From assembly GCA_034926225.1 (NCBI GenBank), contig JAYFRF010000003.1, forward strand, positions 7,530 through 71,529: 64,000 nucleotides of DNA. Reading direction: 5' to 3'. Below the pieces are notes generated by a model, which was given only the letters and a program-made list of their open reading frames with translations, had not been told where the DNA came from and searched no databases. The stretch is from JAAZKA01 sp034926225 (GTDB lineage Bacteria; Bacillota; Clostridia; Oscillospirales; QAMX01). This document shows, in pieces, positions 52,575 to 61,436 of this stretch. The stretch's first letter is position 1. Each line of letters begins with the position of its first letter. A program made the position numbers and the translations under genes.

Positions 52575-53870
52575 ATGAATCGCGTATCGATCATCGCAGC
52601 CGGAGACGTTTTTATGACGCGGCGGCTGCCCGGCACGGCATATCCGGGCGAAAGGGAGCTAACGCGGCTTCTTGTGGGCTACGATGTGCGCTTTGCCAAT
52701 TTGGAGGTGACCGTCCACGACCGCGAAGGCTATCCGGGTGCGGTTTCCGGCGGTACATGGGCGATGGCGCATCCGCGTATTCTCGACGATCTCTCCCGGT
52801 ATGGGTTCAATATATACAACGCCGCGAATAACCATGCGATGGATTATTCCCATAACGGACTGCTCGCCACGATGAAGTATCTCCGTGGCGCCGATATGCC
52901 TTTTGCGGGAATCGGTGCGAATCTCGCGGATGCGTCGGCGCCCGTGTACATAGAGACACCCAGCGGGCGCGTTGCGCTGATCGCCTGCGTATCAAGCTGC
53001 CCCGATTTCTGGCGTGCCGGTCAGCAGCGTATGGATATGCAGGGCCGTCCCGGCGTCAACGCGCTCCGCTTTGGCACGCGCTATCATGTAACCCGTGAGC
53101 ATATGAAAGCCCTGCGCGCGATGGCCGCGCCGATCGCCATCAACGCACAGCATGACTCGATGGTGCGCGAGGGATTTGCCACGGAGGATAAGGGTTTTTA
53201 TCGTTTCGGTACGCTTGAATTCGAGGAGGATACCCGCGAGTTCCAGACCACCTCACCAAACCCTACCGATATGGCGCGCATTACGGCTTCCATACAGGAG
53301 GCGCGGCGTCAGGCCGATATCGTCCTCGTCAGCATCCACGCGCATGAAACGTCCAGCGATAATAAGGAGCTTCCCGCCGAGTTTTTGCAGACCTTCGCCC
53401 ATACCTGCATCGATGCCGGCGCCCATGCGATCCTCGGTCACGGGCCCCATATCCTACGTGGGATGGAACTGTATCACGGCGGCGCGATCTTTTACAGCCT
53501 CGGCAACTTCCTTTTTGAAAACGATACCACAACCCATCAGCCCGCGGATTTTTACTCAAAATACGGCTTGTCTGAGAACGCGTTCGTTGGAGAAGGCATG
53601 GACACGCGCAGCAAACAGAATACCATCGGTCTCGGTGTCGATCCCCGCGTATGGATGAGCGTGCTGCCGGGGCTTGTCTTCGAGGACGGTGAGCTTGTGT
53701 CGATCACGCTGCACCCCATAGAGATGGGTTATGAACTTCCGCGTTACCGCAAGGGCTTGCCCGCACTGACGGACAGCACCGCCGCCACGGAAAGCTTTGC
53801 GCGGCTGTCGAAACCGTTCGGGACAAAAATAATTGCGGTGGATGGCGCATGGAAAACGGTCATACCGTAA
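52575..53870 (+). CDS. CapA-family (poly-gamma-glutamate capsule type) metallophosphatase-like protein
   Basis: 431 residues in the PGA_cap/CapA family of calcineurin-like phosphatases. IIAAGDVFMTRRLPG starts it; then FANLEVTVHD, NAANNHAMDYS near residue 85, INAQHD, VSIHAHE near 255, ILGHGPHILRG near 290 and IFYSLGNFLFEN. No signal peptide or TM is seen, so it is not a classic CapA of capsule synthesis. Function may concern cell-wall polymers. ATG has AAGGGGGAG. It follows the wall hydrolase gene by 24 bases and may share its transcript. Confidence 0.88.
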   Translation: MNRVSIIAAGDVFMTRRLPGTAYPGERELTRLLVGYDVRFANLEVTVHDREGYPGAVSGGTWAMAHPRILDDLSRYGFNIYNAANNHAMDYSHNGLLATMKYLRGADMPFAGIGANLADASAPVYIETPSGRVALIACVSSCPDFWRAGQQRMDMQGRPGVNALRFGTRYHVTREHMKALRAMAAPIAINAQHDSMVREGFATEDKGFYRFGTLEFEEDTREFQTTSPNPTDMARITASIQEARRQADIVLVSIHAHETSSDNKELPAEFLQTFAHTCIDAGAHAILGHGPHILRGMELYHGGAIFYSLGNFLFENDTTTHQPADFYSKYGLSENAFVGEGMDTRSKQNTIGLGVDPRVWMSVLPGLVFEDGELVSITLHPIEMGYELPRYRKGLPALTDSTAATESFARLSKPFGTKIIAVDGAWKTVIP

Positions 53871-53913
53871 AAATTTCGGTTTAGCACCTAGGAAATTCGT
53901 AAAATTCGCACGC

Positions 53914-53940
53914 AAGGAGCGCCATATGCGCTCCTTTTTT
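53914..53940 (+). terminator. Terminator after the CapA-family gene
   Basis: AAGGAGCGC and GCGCTCCTT pair around CATAT, followed by a T run ending at 53940. Confidence 0.9.
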
Positions 53941-53980
53941 GTGCGGGACGGAGAAACGTCTCCATCGGGGGAAATAGGCC

Positions 53981-54009
53981 TTGCATTTTCGGATAGAACG
54001 TTGTATAAT
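53981..54009 (+). promoter_or_regulatory. Promoter of the PHP phosphatase gene
   Basis: TTGCAT (53981-53986) and TATAAT (54004-54009), spacer 17. Confidence 0.8.
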
Positions 54010-54086
54010 TCTAACCATAGCGGTGTTTTTCGTATAAATGGAAAACGGCGTGTGAAGATTAAAAAATGAAGGAGGTGTCCCGAATC

Positions 54087-54908
54087 GTGAAGTATGCGGA
54101 TTTGCATATGCATTCGAAGTTTTCCTTCGATGGCAAAGGCGATCTCTTCGCAATGTGCGAAGCAGCCGAGAAGCTTGGCGCATCGGCTTTGGCTTTTACG
54201 GAGCATTGGGACGCCCTCCCCGAAAACCATGTGGAGCTGCCCTACGAAGACGGCAGGGAGTATTACCACCAGTACGATGCCGCCGCGCGACGGACCGTTA
54301 TGGACGCGCGGGAGCGTTATAACGGTCGGGTAAACATCATATACGCCATCGAATTGGGTCAGCCGCATACCAATCCCGTGGACTCCCGCAAGTTTCTTGA
54401 TGCTCATGATTTTGATTTCGTTCTCGGCTCCATCCACAATATCGCATCGGGTCTTGACTACTACTATGTCGATTACGCGTCCGTCGATATCCCTGGGCTT
54501 TTCCGCGACTATTACGCCGCACATCTGGAAATGCTTAAATTCGGACATATCGATGCTATCGCGCATCTGGACTACCCGGTACGCAAAATGGAGCGCGTCT
54601 TACAAAAGCCTGGGTCGATGCTCGCGTATCGCGATTACATCGCGGAGGTCGTACGCGCCGCCGCGAAGGAAGGCGTAGGGATCGAAATCAACACCAACGG
54701 TTTACGCAACTGGTTTGGCCGGCTCTCCCCTGAGCCATGGGTATTGGAACTCTACCGCGATTTCGGAGGGACGTTCGTTACGACCGGCTCCGACGCGCAC
54801 AACACCGATTATGCGGCATTTGGAATTATGGAGGCCTCGGCTCTTGCACAGTCGCTTGGGCTGAAGGTAGTCTGCGGTTTTACGCGGCACTCTCCGGTAT
54901 TCCTCTAA
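54087..54908 (+). CDS. PHP-domain phosphatase, histidinol-phosphatase-like
   Basis: 273 residues with PHP metal-ligand motifs in order: ADLHMHSKFSFDG at the N-terminus, AFTEHWD near 38, AIELGQPH near 90, VLGSIHNIAS near 115, AIAHLDYPV near 158 and VTTGSDAHNTDYA near 232. HisJ-type histidinol phosphatases look like this, but no his genes are near, so the substrate is open. GTG at 54087 is preferred because AAGGAGG would otherwise lie inside the coding frame that begins at ATG 54066. Confidence 0.88.
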   Translation: MKYADLHMHSKFSFDGKGDLFAMCEAAEKLGASALAFTEHWDALPENHVELPYEDGREYYHQYDAAARRTVMDARERYNGRVNIIYAIELGQPHTNPVDSRKFLDAHDFDFVLGSIHNIASGLDYYYVDYASVDIPGLFRDYYAAHLEMLKFGHIDAIAHLDYPVRKMERVLQKPGSMLAYRDYIAEVVRAAAKEGVGIEINTNGLRNWFGRLSPEPWVLELYRDFGGTFVTTGSDAHNTDYAAFGIMEASALAQSLGLKVVCGFTRHSPVFL

Positions 54909-54992
54909 AGGCCGCTTTCCGCAAATACACCCCTTCTTTATGAGGTGCGGAAGGCAAAAAACAGTCCGTATCATGAAGAAAGGGTTATTTTT

Positions 54993-56171
54993 ATGGATTA
55001 CCAGAATTTATTTAATACAACTGTGCTTGAAATGCGTCCGTCCGGCATCCGCAAATACTTCGACTTGCTCGACGGTATGGAGGATGTCATTACCCTCGGC
55101 GTCGGTCAGCCCGATTTTCCCGTTCCGGAGGTCGTCCGTATGGCGCAGCTGTCCGCGATGGAGGACGGTCACGTTCCCTATACCGCCAACGCCGGCACCA
55201 TGGAACTGCGCGAGTCTATCTCCGGTTATCTGTCCCGCCGCTTCGACCTCCATTATGCTCCCGAGCATGAGCTGCTCGTCACCGTCGGCGGCAGTGAAGC
55301 GATCGACCTGACCCTTCGCGCCGTATTAAATCCCGGCGACGAGGTGATTGTCCCCGAGCCGACCTTTGTCTGCTACGGCCCGCTTGCCCGTCTGTGCGGT
55401 GGTGTTGTCGTTCCGCTGGTGACGACCGCGAAAGAGGGTTTTAAGCTGACGCCGGAGGCTCTTCGCGCCGCTATCACCCCGCGAACGAAGGTCCTGGTGC
55501 TGCCGTTCCCGACGAACCCCACCGGCGCGATCATGACGCGCGACGAGCTATCGGCCATCGCCGAAGTCCTCGAGGATACGGATATCCTCGTCCTCTCCGA
55601 CGAAGTGTATGCCGAGCTGACCTACACTGGTCATCACGTCAGCCCCGCGTCACTGCCCGCAATGCGTGACCGTACGGTCGTCATCGGCAGCGCGTCGAAA
55701 AACCTTGCGATGACCGGCGCCCGTCTGGGTTATGCCGCCGCTCCCGCGCCGATTATCGCCGCGATGACGCGTATCCATCAATACGGCATTATGAGCGCCC
55801 CCACTGTCGCGCAGATCGCCGCCGCTAAAGCGTTTGCCTCCTGCGATGCTGACATCGAGCGGATGCGGTTATCCTATGATCGCCGCCGCTGCCTGATGCT
55901 GGGAGGATTTGCCTCGATGGAGCTTCCCTGCCGTGAGCCGCAGGGTGCGTTTTACCTGTTTCCCGACATCTCCGCTTCTGGGCTTACCTCCGAGGAATTC
56001 TGCGACCGTCTGCTCACGGAAGGCCGCGTCGCCGTGATCCCCGGAACGGCGTTCGGCGATTCCGGCGAAGGGTATATCCGCATCTGCTATGCGTATGCCG
56101 AGGAGAAGCTTTATGAAGCGCTGCGTCGTATCGCGATATTCTGGCGTAAGGTCACGGGGTTAGCCGCATAA
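54993..56171 (+). CDS. PLP-dependent class I/II aminotransferase (aspartate/aromatic type)
   Basis: 392 residues of fold-type I: ITLGVGQPDFPVPE near residue 28, VTVGGSEAIDLTLRAV near 95, PFPTNPTGAIM near 165 (substrate-binding Asn), LSDEVYAELTY near 200, and the PLP-lysine segment GSASKNLAMTGARLGYA near 228. Specificity among Asp, aromatic or branched substrates cannot be read. If aromatic, it would complete the arylpyruvate-to-amino-acid step suggested by the iorAB-paaK locus (inference). ATG at 54993 has GAAAGGG upstream. Confidence 0.9.
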   Translation: MDYQNLFNTTVLEMRPSGIRKYFDLLDGMEDVITLGVGQPDFPVPEVVRMAQLSAMEDGHVPYTANAGTMELRESISGYLSRRFDLHYAPEHELLVTVGGSEAIDLTLRAVLNPGDEVIVPEPTFVCYGPLARLCGGVVVPLVTTAKEGFKLTPEALRAAITPRTKVLVLPFPTNPTGAIMTRDELSAIAEVLEDTDILVLSDEVYAELTYTGHHVSPASLPAMRDRTVVIGSASKNLAMTGARLGYAAAPAPIIAAMTRIHQYGIMSAPTVAQIAAAKAFASCDADIERMRLSYDRRRCLMLGGFASMELPCREPQGAFYLFPDISASGLTSEEFCDRLLTEGRVAVIPGTAFGDSGEGYIRICYAYAEEKLYEALRRIAIFWRKVTGLAA

Positions 56172-56194
56172 ATTTTGGGGAGGAAAGCTTTCGT

Positions 56195-57052
56195 ATGACG
56201 AGAACGATAGAAGCGCCCGCGAAAATTAATCTGACGCTTGAGGTTCTCGGTCGCCGTCCGGATGGGTATCACGAGCTTCGTATGGTTATGCAGAGCGTAT
56301 CCCTCTGCGACACGGTCACGGTAACGTTGGGGCAGCCCGGCGGAGAGATTCTGCTGACAACGGATTCCCCGGTTATCCCGACAGACAGCAAAAATTTAGC
56401 CTATCGAGCGGCAAAGTACTTCTTTGATGTATTGACTTTGCCGCCGATAGGTGTTACAATAAATATTACGAAACGCATTCCCGTGACAGCCGGTTTGGCA
56501 GGCGGCAGCACCGATGCAGCCGCGGTCTTACGTGCGTTAAACGAGCTGACAGGCATGCGGCTGCCTGCAGAACAATTGGCGGCGTTATCCTTGCCCCTCG
56601 GTGCGGATGTGCCGTTTTGCGTCCATGGCGGAACGATGCTTGCAGAAGGCGTGGGGGAAAAATTAACCCCTTTGGCTTCCCTGCCAGCCTGTGCGATTCT
56701 CCTGTGTACCCCCGATATCCCCTCTCCGACAGCACAGGTTTTTTCGCGGTATGATGCAAGCGTTCCGTCCGTGCATCCCGATACCCCGGCAATGCTGCAA
56801 GCGATTGTAAAACGGGATCTTGACAAGATTGCCGCGTATGTTTCGAATGCGTTGGAACCTGTCGTTTCCGTGCTTCATCCGGAAATTGCGGAGATACAAG
56901 GGATTATGCGCAGAAACCATGCACTCGGCACGGCAATGTCCGGTTCCGGGTCGTCGGTGTTCGGTATGTATCGGGAGAAGCGGGCTGCGCAAGCCGCGTA
57001 CGCGATTTTAAAGCCGCGGTTTCGCAATACGTTTATCACGGAAGCGTTATAA
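56195..57052 (+). CDS. ispE: 4-diphosphocytidyl-2-C-methyl-D-erythritol kinase
   Basis: GHMP kinase of the non-mevalonate isoprenoid pathway; phosphorylates CDP-ME. 285 residues with APAKINLTLEVLGRRPDGYH at the N-terminus, the ATP loop VTAGLAGGSTDAAAVLRAL near 93 (family has PxxAGLGGGS; one Gly is Ala here), GADVPFC near 135, and GTAMSGSGSSVFG near 248. It lies 23 bases after the aminotransferase gene and just before tRNA-Leu. Confidence 0.95.
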   Translation: MTRTIEAPAKINLTLEVLGRRPDGYHELRMVMQSVSLCDTVTVTLGQPGGEILLTTDSPVIPTDSKNLAYRAAKYFFDVLTLPPIGVTINITKRIPVTAGLAGGSTDAAAVLRALNELTGMRLPAEQLAALSLPLGADVPFCVHGGTMLAEGVGEKLTPLASLPACAILLCTPDIPSPTAQVFSRYDASVPSVHPDTPAMLQAIVKRDLDKIAAYVSNALEPVVSVLHPEIAEIQGIMRRNHALGTAMSGSGSSVFGMYREKRAAQAAYAILKPRFRNTFITEAL

Positions 57053-57062
57053 AATTGTATAG

Positions 57063-57123
<61 letters not shown>

Positions 57124-57145
<22 letters not shown>

Positions 57146-58683
57146 ACAATATCCACAAAAGAATCCGTGGGAAGCGTAAGACTGTTTGGGTTAAGGATGA
57201 TTTGGACGTCCTGCCGGTTAATGTTGCCGGGGGAGTCAGGATCATCCTTTACTATTATCCGATCGACGTATAGGGAGATCAATTTACGTTGATCTTCGGG
57301 AGACTGCTTTTTGATATCGTACATGGAGGATAGGAATGCGACGAGCTGATCGTAGGACATCATAAGCGAAGTTGACGCCAAGGACGCCTCGTGAGCAGAA
57401 ACGAGTGCTTTGCGCTGAGATTGCATAACGTTCAGGCGAGCCTTCACGGGAGTTACATCTTCAATGTCAGGATCGGCCAACATGTCTACAAGGCGGGATA
57501 TCTTCCGATCAAGCTCACTAAGCTGTGACTTGTAATTATCGGAGGATTTAGCATCCCCTTGAGTGCTGTCGCACATTTGACGGGCGAGACGAGCAATATT
57601 CTCTTTTGACACGACAGCCTCGTTAAGCTCGTCCAGGACAAGCTCTTCGATATCGCTACAACGGACATTGGTTTTTTGACAGCTCACTAACTGGCGCTCA
57701 CGCTGGTTGCAGGCGTAATACCGATATTTCACGCCGTGTGCATACCGCGCTTCGCCGACCATACGGCTGCCACAATCCACACAGTACAGCTTCCCGGAAA
57801 GCAGGTACGTCTCATTGGCACGATTGCGTGCCTTATTACTTTTGTTTAAATCCATGATTTTCTGCACTCCCTCAAACACTTCCCGGTCGACAATGCGGGG
57901 ACAGCCGCCTTCGATCCGGATGTAGTTGTCCGTATACTTGTGCGAGTTGCGCGTACCAGCGTCGGACTTCGGAGCAATCCGGGCATATGTATAAACGCCG
58001 TTATACCTTTCGTTCCGTAGTATCGCGTAAAGGGAATTACGCCCGAATGTTTGGCCGCGTTTTGTGCGAAGGCCGCGACGGTTTAGCTCCTCCAAAATCG
58101 TATTGTACCCATGACCATGAAGATACATGTCGAATATAAGCCTTATAGTTTCGGCTTCCGGTTCATTGACCTTTAATAGCTTATCACTTCCAATGTCATA
58201 CCCAAGAGCGGGTATGCCGCCGGTAGTCTGACATTTCAGCGCGTTTTCATTCATACCCTTGCGCACTTCTACGGCAAGGTTGGCGCTGTAAAATTCATTG
58301 ATGCCGGCAAGGATCATAAGCATCAACTTGCCCTCGGGAGAACCGTCGAGCTTTTCGCGAACGCTGATGAATTGGACACCTCTGCGTTCTAATGATTGCT
58401 TTCCCTGGAGCATGTCCAAAGCGTTTCTGCCGAAACGCGACAAATAATGCACCATAACTATACCGACTTCACCAAGCGCAATGTCACGCATCATACGCTG
58501 ATATTCTTCCCGGCCTTTTATAGCAAGGCCGGATTTTTCTTTATCCGCGTAGATACGCACGATCTCAATGCCTTCGTGCTGAGCATAGTACTTGCAGGCA
58601 CGTACCTGTGCGTCGATGGATTCCTCGCGCTGATTGTCTGAGGAATAGCGGGCGTAGACATAGGCCCGGCGGGAGACATCCAT
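57124..58683 (-). CDS. Large serine recombinase (integrase) of the mobile element
   Basis: 519 residues. The resolvase domain (about 1-145) opens AYVYARYSSDNQREESIDAQ with the catalytic Ser in YSSD, and continues VGIVMVHYLSRFGRNALDML. The recombinase domain (about 160-260) shows RLIFDMYLHGHGYNTILEEL and LRNERYNGVYTY. A zinc ribbon holds YCVDCGSRMVGE and YACNQRER with a later Cys. A coiled coil and C-terminal domain follow. Its last codons (VGTGNRT and stop) are antisense to tRNA-Leu. ATG at 58683 keeps AAAGGG 12 bases away; one four codons earlier abuts that site. It integrates the element by two-ended strand exchange, using attP and attB. Confidence 0.92.
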
Positions 58684-58873
58684 GGAGGTCACCATCCCTT
58701 TCTATAGTGTAATTTCGGAAGAGAAACGCTGTAAAATATCATTTTGGTCATTATTTAATGGAAGGTAAAGGTGCGCATGAATCGAAATGGAATGATCATA
58801 ATAAGAAGGATGTTGTCACAGAAAACAAGTTCGATTCGTATAAACGATCGATACCAAACAATATAAGGCACTT

Positions 58874-59575
58874 ATGATACGGTATTTCAGATTACTCTTA
58901 ATAGGCTGCATCTTTTTCATCGTCATAGCGTTCGGCGGGTTTACCTCTGCGAAGTCCGCCGATTTTCAAATTCCCGATACCGGTTACGCGCTCTATATAG
59001 ACCTAGATATTCATAAAATGACCGTGTATCTAGATGGGCAAGTGTTTAAAACCTATCCGGTATCGGGCGGTGCGAACGAAACACCCTCCCCTGTAGGGTT
59101 ATGGTATGTTGATAACATATCCGACTGGGGAGGCGGGTTTGGCGGAAGCTGGATTGGCCTGAATGTTCCGTGGGGTGTATATGGAATACACGGCAACAAA
59201 AACCCGTGGTTTGTGGGAAAAACGAACGTATCTCATGGCTGTATAAGGATGATCAATAAGGATGTTTTCGAAATCAGACAACGGATCTCTGTTGGCACTG
59301 TCGTCTTTATCAAACACGACGCATTGCCTTTTCGCAACATGGGGAAAGGTGTCAAGGGGAGCGATGTGTATGATGCACAGATGATGTTATATCGTCTTGG
59401 GTTTTATACCGGTACGATTGACGGCATCTTTGGAAACGGTATGACGCATGCCGTTAAAAGCTTTCAAAAAACGTATAGCCTTCCGATCGATGGCGTCATT
59501 CACAAAGAGACGTACGACAAAATAACCGAGCAGGCGAATATACTGGAAGCCTTATTGTTATCAAGAGACAAATGA
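58874..59575 (+). CDS. Secreted L,D-transpeptidase (YkuD) with peptidoglycan-binding domain
   Basis: 233 residues: N-terminal signal or anchor (about 5-26), a YkuD domain (about 38-150) with ALYIDLDIHKMTVYLDGQ, IHGNKNPWF and the catalytic TNVSHGCIRM (His-Cys-Arg), then a PG_binding_1 domain (about 158-225) with YDAQMMLYRLGFYTGTIDG. It makes 3-3 crosslinks or attaches groups to wall peptides. It lies between the integrase and the repressor of the element, so it is probably cargo altering the host wall; the far end of the element is not seen. Confidence 0.9.
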   Translation: MIRYFRLLLIGCIFFIVIAFGGFTSAKSADFQIPDTGYALYIDLDIHKMTVYLDGQVFKTYPVSGGANETPSPVGLWYVDNISDWGGGFGGSWIGLNVPWGVYGIHGNKNPWFVGKTNVSHGCIRMINKDVFEIRQRISVGTVVFIKHDALPFRNMGKGVKGSDVYDAQMMLYRLGFYTGTIDGIFGNGMTHAVKSFQKTYSLPIDGVIHKETYDKITEQANILEALLLSRDK

Positions 59576-59630
59576 TAGAAGCTGTGTATACCGAAAAGGC
59601 CTCTTTGATAGCGTCATATGATAACCTGTG

Positions 59631-59662
59631 AAGCGCTTCGGCCGCAAGGCCGGGGCGCTTTT
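59631..59662 (+). terminator. Terminator after the L,D-transpeptidase gene
   Basis: AAGCGC and GCGCTT enclose an inner GGCC-GCAA-GGCC hairpin, followed by TTTTC. Confidence 0.75.
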
Positions 59663-59694
59663 CGTTGCATGGGAAATCCATAGGCAAAATTATG

Positions 59695-60204
59695 TTACTT
59701 ATTTCTAATTAAATATGGGACTTTTATTCCAGCTTGTTTAAGCATACGCAGGTAATTTTCATCCTTCATACGTTCCTGTGATGATCGCAATTCTCTCATG
59801 TACTCATTATAATACTTAGAATAATTTTTTCTTCTATCTACCAAGTCAGAAATCCATACCAACAAAGACACAATTGCTGCAATTGCAGTCCCCCAAAACA
59901 ACAGCGAATCACCATTAGATGAAATAATTGCGATAGAAAAATATGATACATAGGCGGTATATATGCAACAATAACCGCAGAATAAGGCGATGAAAAGGAA
60001 TCCAATAGCACCGACGCCTGATCGAACAGGCTTATATTTTTGGTTGTCAACAAGAGCCAGTTCAATGTATGTTTTATCTATATATTGCTTTTGGCACTTT
60101 GGGCAAGTTCTAAGCATAGAACCAAATGTATAATCTGATCGTGGAGTGAGAAATTTATCAACTCTTCCGCAATGTGGACAACTTGTAGTTGTGTAAGAAG
60201 CCAT
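59695..60204 (-). CDS. Zinc-ribbon membrane protein of unknown function
   Basis: 169 residues: SCPHCG and TCPKCQ (about residues 8 and 34) form a zinc ribbon. Two TM helices follow (about 63-88 and 100-122), then a charged C-terminal helix with many Lys, Arg and Tyr. Base composition is richer in A and T than the flanks, hinting at recent transfer. No known family. Position in the element suggests a lysogenic-type accessory gene, perhaps protective against other elements (speculative). Confidence 0.75.
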   Translation of the reverse strand: MASYTTTSCPHCGRVDKFLTPRSDYTFGSMLRTCPKCQKQYIDKTYIELALVDNQKYKPVRSGVGAIGFLFIALFCGYCCIYTAYVSYFSIAIISSNGDSLLFWGTAIAAIVSLLVWISDLVDRRKNYSKYYNEYMRELRSSQERMKDENYLRMLKQAGIKVPYLIRNK

Positions 60205-60349
60205 GTGAATACCCCAACCTTTATAGATAAAATAGAATCAACATTGTCTATAATATTACACGGTTGAAAAGGGAAGGATAAAGGATTATAATAACCGAGA
60301 CGTCATATTCAAATAAGGAGGAAGGCTTTCCGAAAGAAAGGAGAGCAGT

Positions 60350-60502
60350 ATGTCCGGCGACGTAGATCAACGTATCATGGAGTTACTGGCAATCATTCCC
60401 GATGAGTATTTGGATCAATGCCTTTCTCTCGCAGAAATGATTCTAACAGATCAATCCACTGACGTTTCTGATCCTCCGTCATCTGGTCAAGCAAGGACAT
60501 AA
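60350..60502 (+). CDS. Small 50-residue ORF overlapping the repressor gene antisense
   Basis: ATG has AAAGGAGAG at good spacing. The product begins MSGDVDQRIMELLAIIPDEY and is helical. Its 3' half overlaps antisense with the last 110 bases of the repressor gene (60393-60764). Residues VDQRIMELL resemble VDERVMSLL in the repressor's own C-terminus, a pattern common at the ends of XRE regulators. It may be real or a relic of a duplicated regulator end. Confidence 0.45.
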   Translation: MSGDVDQRIMELLAIIPDEYLDQCLSLAEMILTDQSTDVSDPPSSGQART

Positions 60503-60764
60503 CGCGTTCGTCCACCCCGCTTCGCGGCGATTCATCGCCCGAGGCGGGGTTTTCTTTTATGCTGGGACCACGATCTGTAGTTCGGCCGAGAAGGTAATCA
60601 ATAGGAAGCTGGAATTTTTCCGATATCAGGAGAACATCAGCAAGATTGAAACTGGATTTCCCCCGTCTCACATCATCAAACTTTTGCGGAGAAAAGCCAA
60701 TAGATACAAGTTCGGAACGCCCGATATTCAACTTAGACAAATTATCAAGGATAACTTTGTTCAT
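60393..60764 (-). CDS. XRE-family HTH repressor of the mobile element
   Basis: 123 residues: an N-terminal HTH domain (about 8-62) with FSPQKFDDVRRGKSSFNLAD and ISEKFQLPIDYLLGR, typical of cI/Cro-like regulators. A flexible linker precedes a C-terminal helix pair (VDERVMSLLDQMTEDQKRQ). GGAGGTG precedes the ATG. It is divergent from the rightward genes across an operator-like palindrome, as in a lysogeny switch. Confidence 0.88.
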   Translation of the reverse strand: MNKVILDNLSKLNIGRSELVSIGFSPQKFDDVRRGKSSFNLADVLLISEKFQLPIDYLLGRTTDRGPSIKENPASGDESPRSGVDERVMSLLDQMTEDQKRQWIDLLESFLREKGIDPNTHRE

Positions 60765-60780
60765 AATTGCACCTCCAATA

Positions 60781-60823
60781 CTGGAATTTTTCCTTGACTA
60801 ACTGGAATAATTCCAGTATAATA
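60781..60823 (+). promoter_or_regulatory. Rightward promoter with repressor operator
   Basis: TTGACT (60795-60800) and TATAAT (60818-60823) flank a 17-base spacer occupied by the perfect palindrome CTGGAATAATTCCAG (60803-60817). A related half site ACTGGAAT lies at 60781-60788. A repressor bound here would block RNA polymerase. From 60824 to 60983 no gene is convincing. Confidence 0.85.
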
Positions 60824-60983
60824 CACTCATAAAGCAAATTTAATTGAAAAAGCGCGAAGAAAGGGAGGTGAAAAAAATAGTCAAGGATGTTAGAACAAGT
60901 ACACAACCCCATTCCAATTATAAAACCAAAAATACGACAAGTCAATTCAATTCGCGAAATAAACGAAAAAAGGAAGTGAGAAT

Positions 60984-61190
60984 ATGGTTGGAGACAAGGC
61001 AAACCGCCCGCTGCGCCTTAAAATAGCGGGTGCGGGTGTATATATGGCGGACATCGCGGCCGATATCGGCATTGCACCGTCTACACTGTCTGTCTGGATG
61101 TCCGAAGATCTGACGGAGGAACGGCGTATCAAGGTTGAAGCGGCACTCAACAAACTGTTGGAAACCCATGTGGACAACAAAACGGCGTAA
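60984..61190 (+). CDS. Small HTH protein of the mobile element
   Basis: 68 residues. MADIAADIGIAPSTLSVWMS is a helix-turn-helix, here within a Cro/XRE- or phage-terminase-like small protein. AAGGAAGTGAG lies before the ATG. It is the first supported gene rightward from the operator, so a Cro-like antagonist of the repressor is plausible. Confidence 0.7.
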   Translation: MVGDKANRPLRLKIAGAGVYMADIAADIGIAPSTLSVWMSEDLTEERRIKVEAALNKLLETHVDNKTA

Positions 61191-61204
61191 GGAGGGAGAC
61201 CGGG

Positions 61205-61399
61205 ATGGGACGCGGGAAGAAGAAAACAACATTCGTCGTGAAGCTATATGTCGGGGAAACACGGGTGGAGAACATCCAGTCCCTCCGCATCAGCGACGAT
61301 ATGGCGAAAATTTTGGCGAACGACGCACTAAAAAAAATGCGTGAGGATATCGCGGCGGGGCGGTGGAAACCGGAGGAGGCAGGAATCACAAACGGTTGA
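61205..61399 (+). CDS. Hypothetical small protein
   Basis: 64 residues, basic start (MGRGKKKTTFVVKLYVGE), then helix KILANDALKKMREDIAAG. AAGGAGGGAG precedes the ATG, 15 bases after the HTH gene. No family recognised. Confidence 0.65.
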   Translation: MGRGKKKTTFVVKLYVGETRVENIQSLRISDDMAKILANDALKKMREDIAAGRWKPEEAGITNG

Positions 61400-61436
61400 G
61401 AATAGGAAAGACCAGCTATTAAGTGTCAAGAGTTTT

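Noticed and set aside
60844..61026. 60-residue Lys/Arg-rich frame from a TTG after the rightward promoter
   Set aside because: No proper ribosome site, random-looking composition, and it overlaps the better supported HTH gene at 60984.
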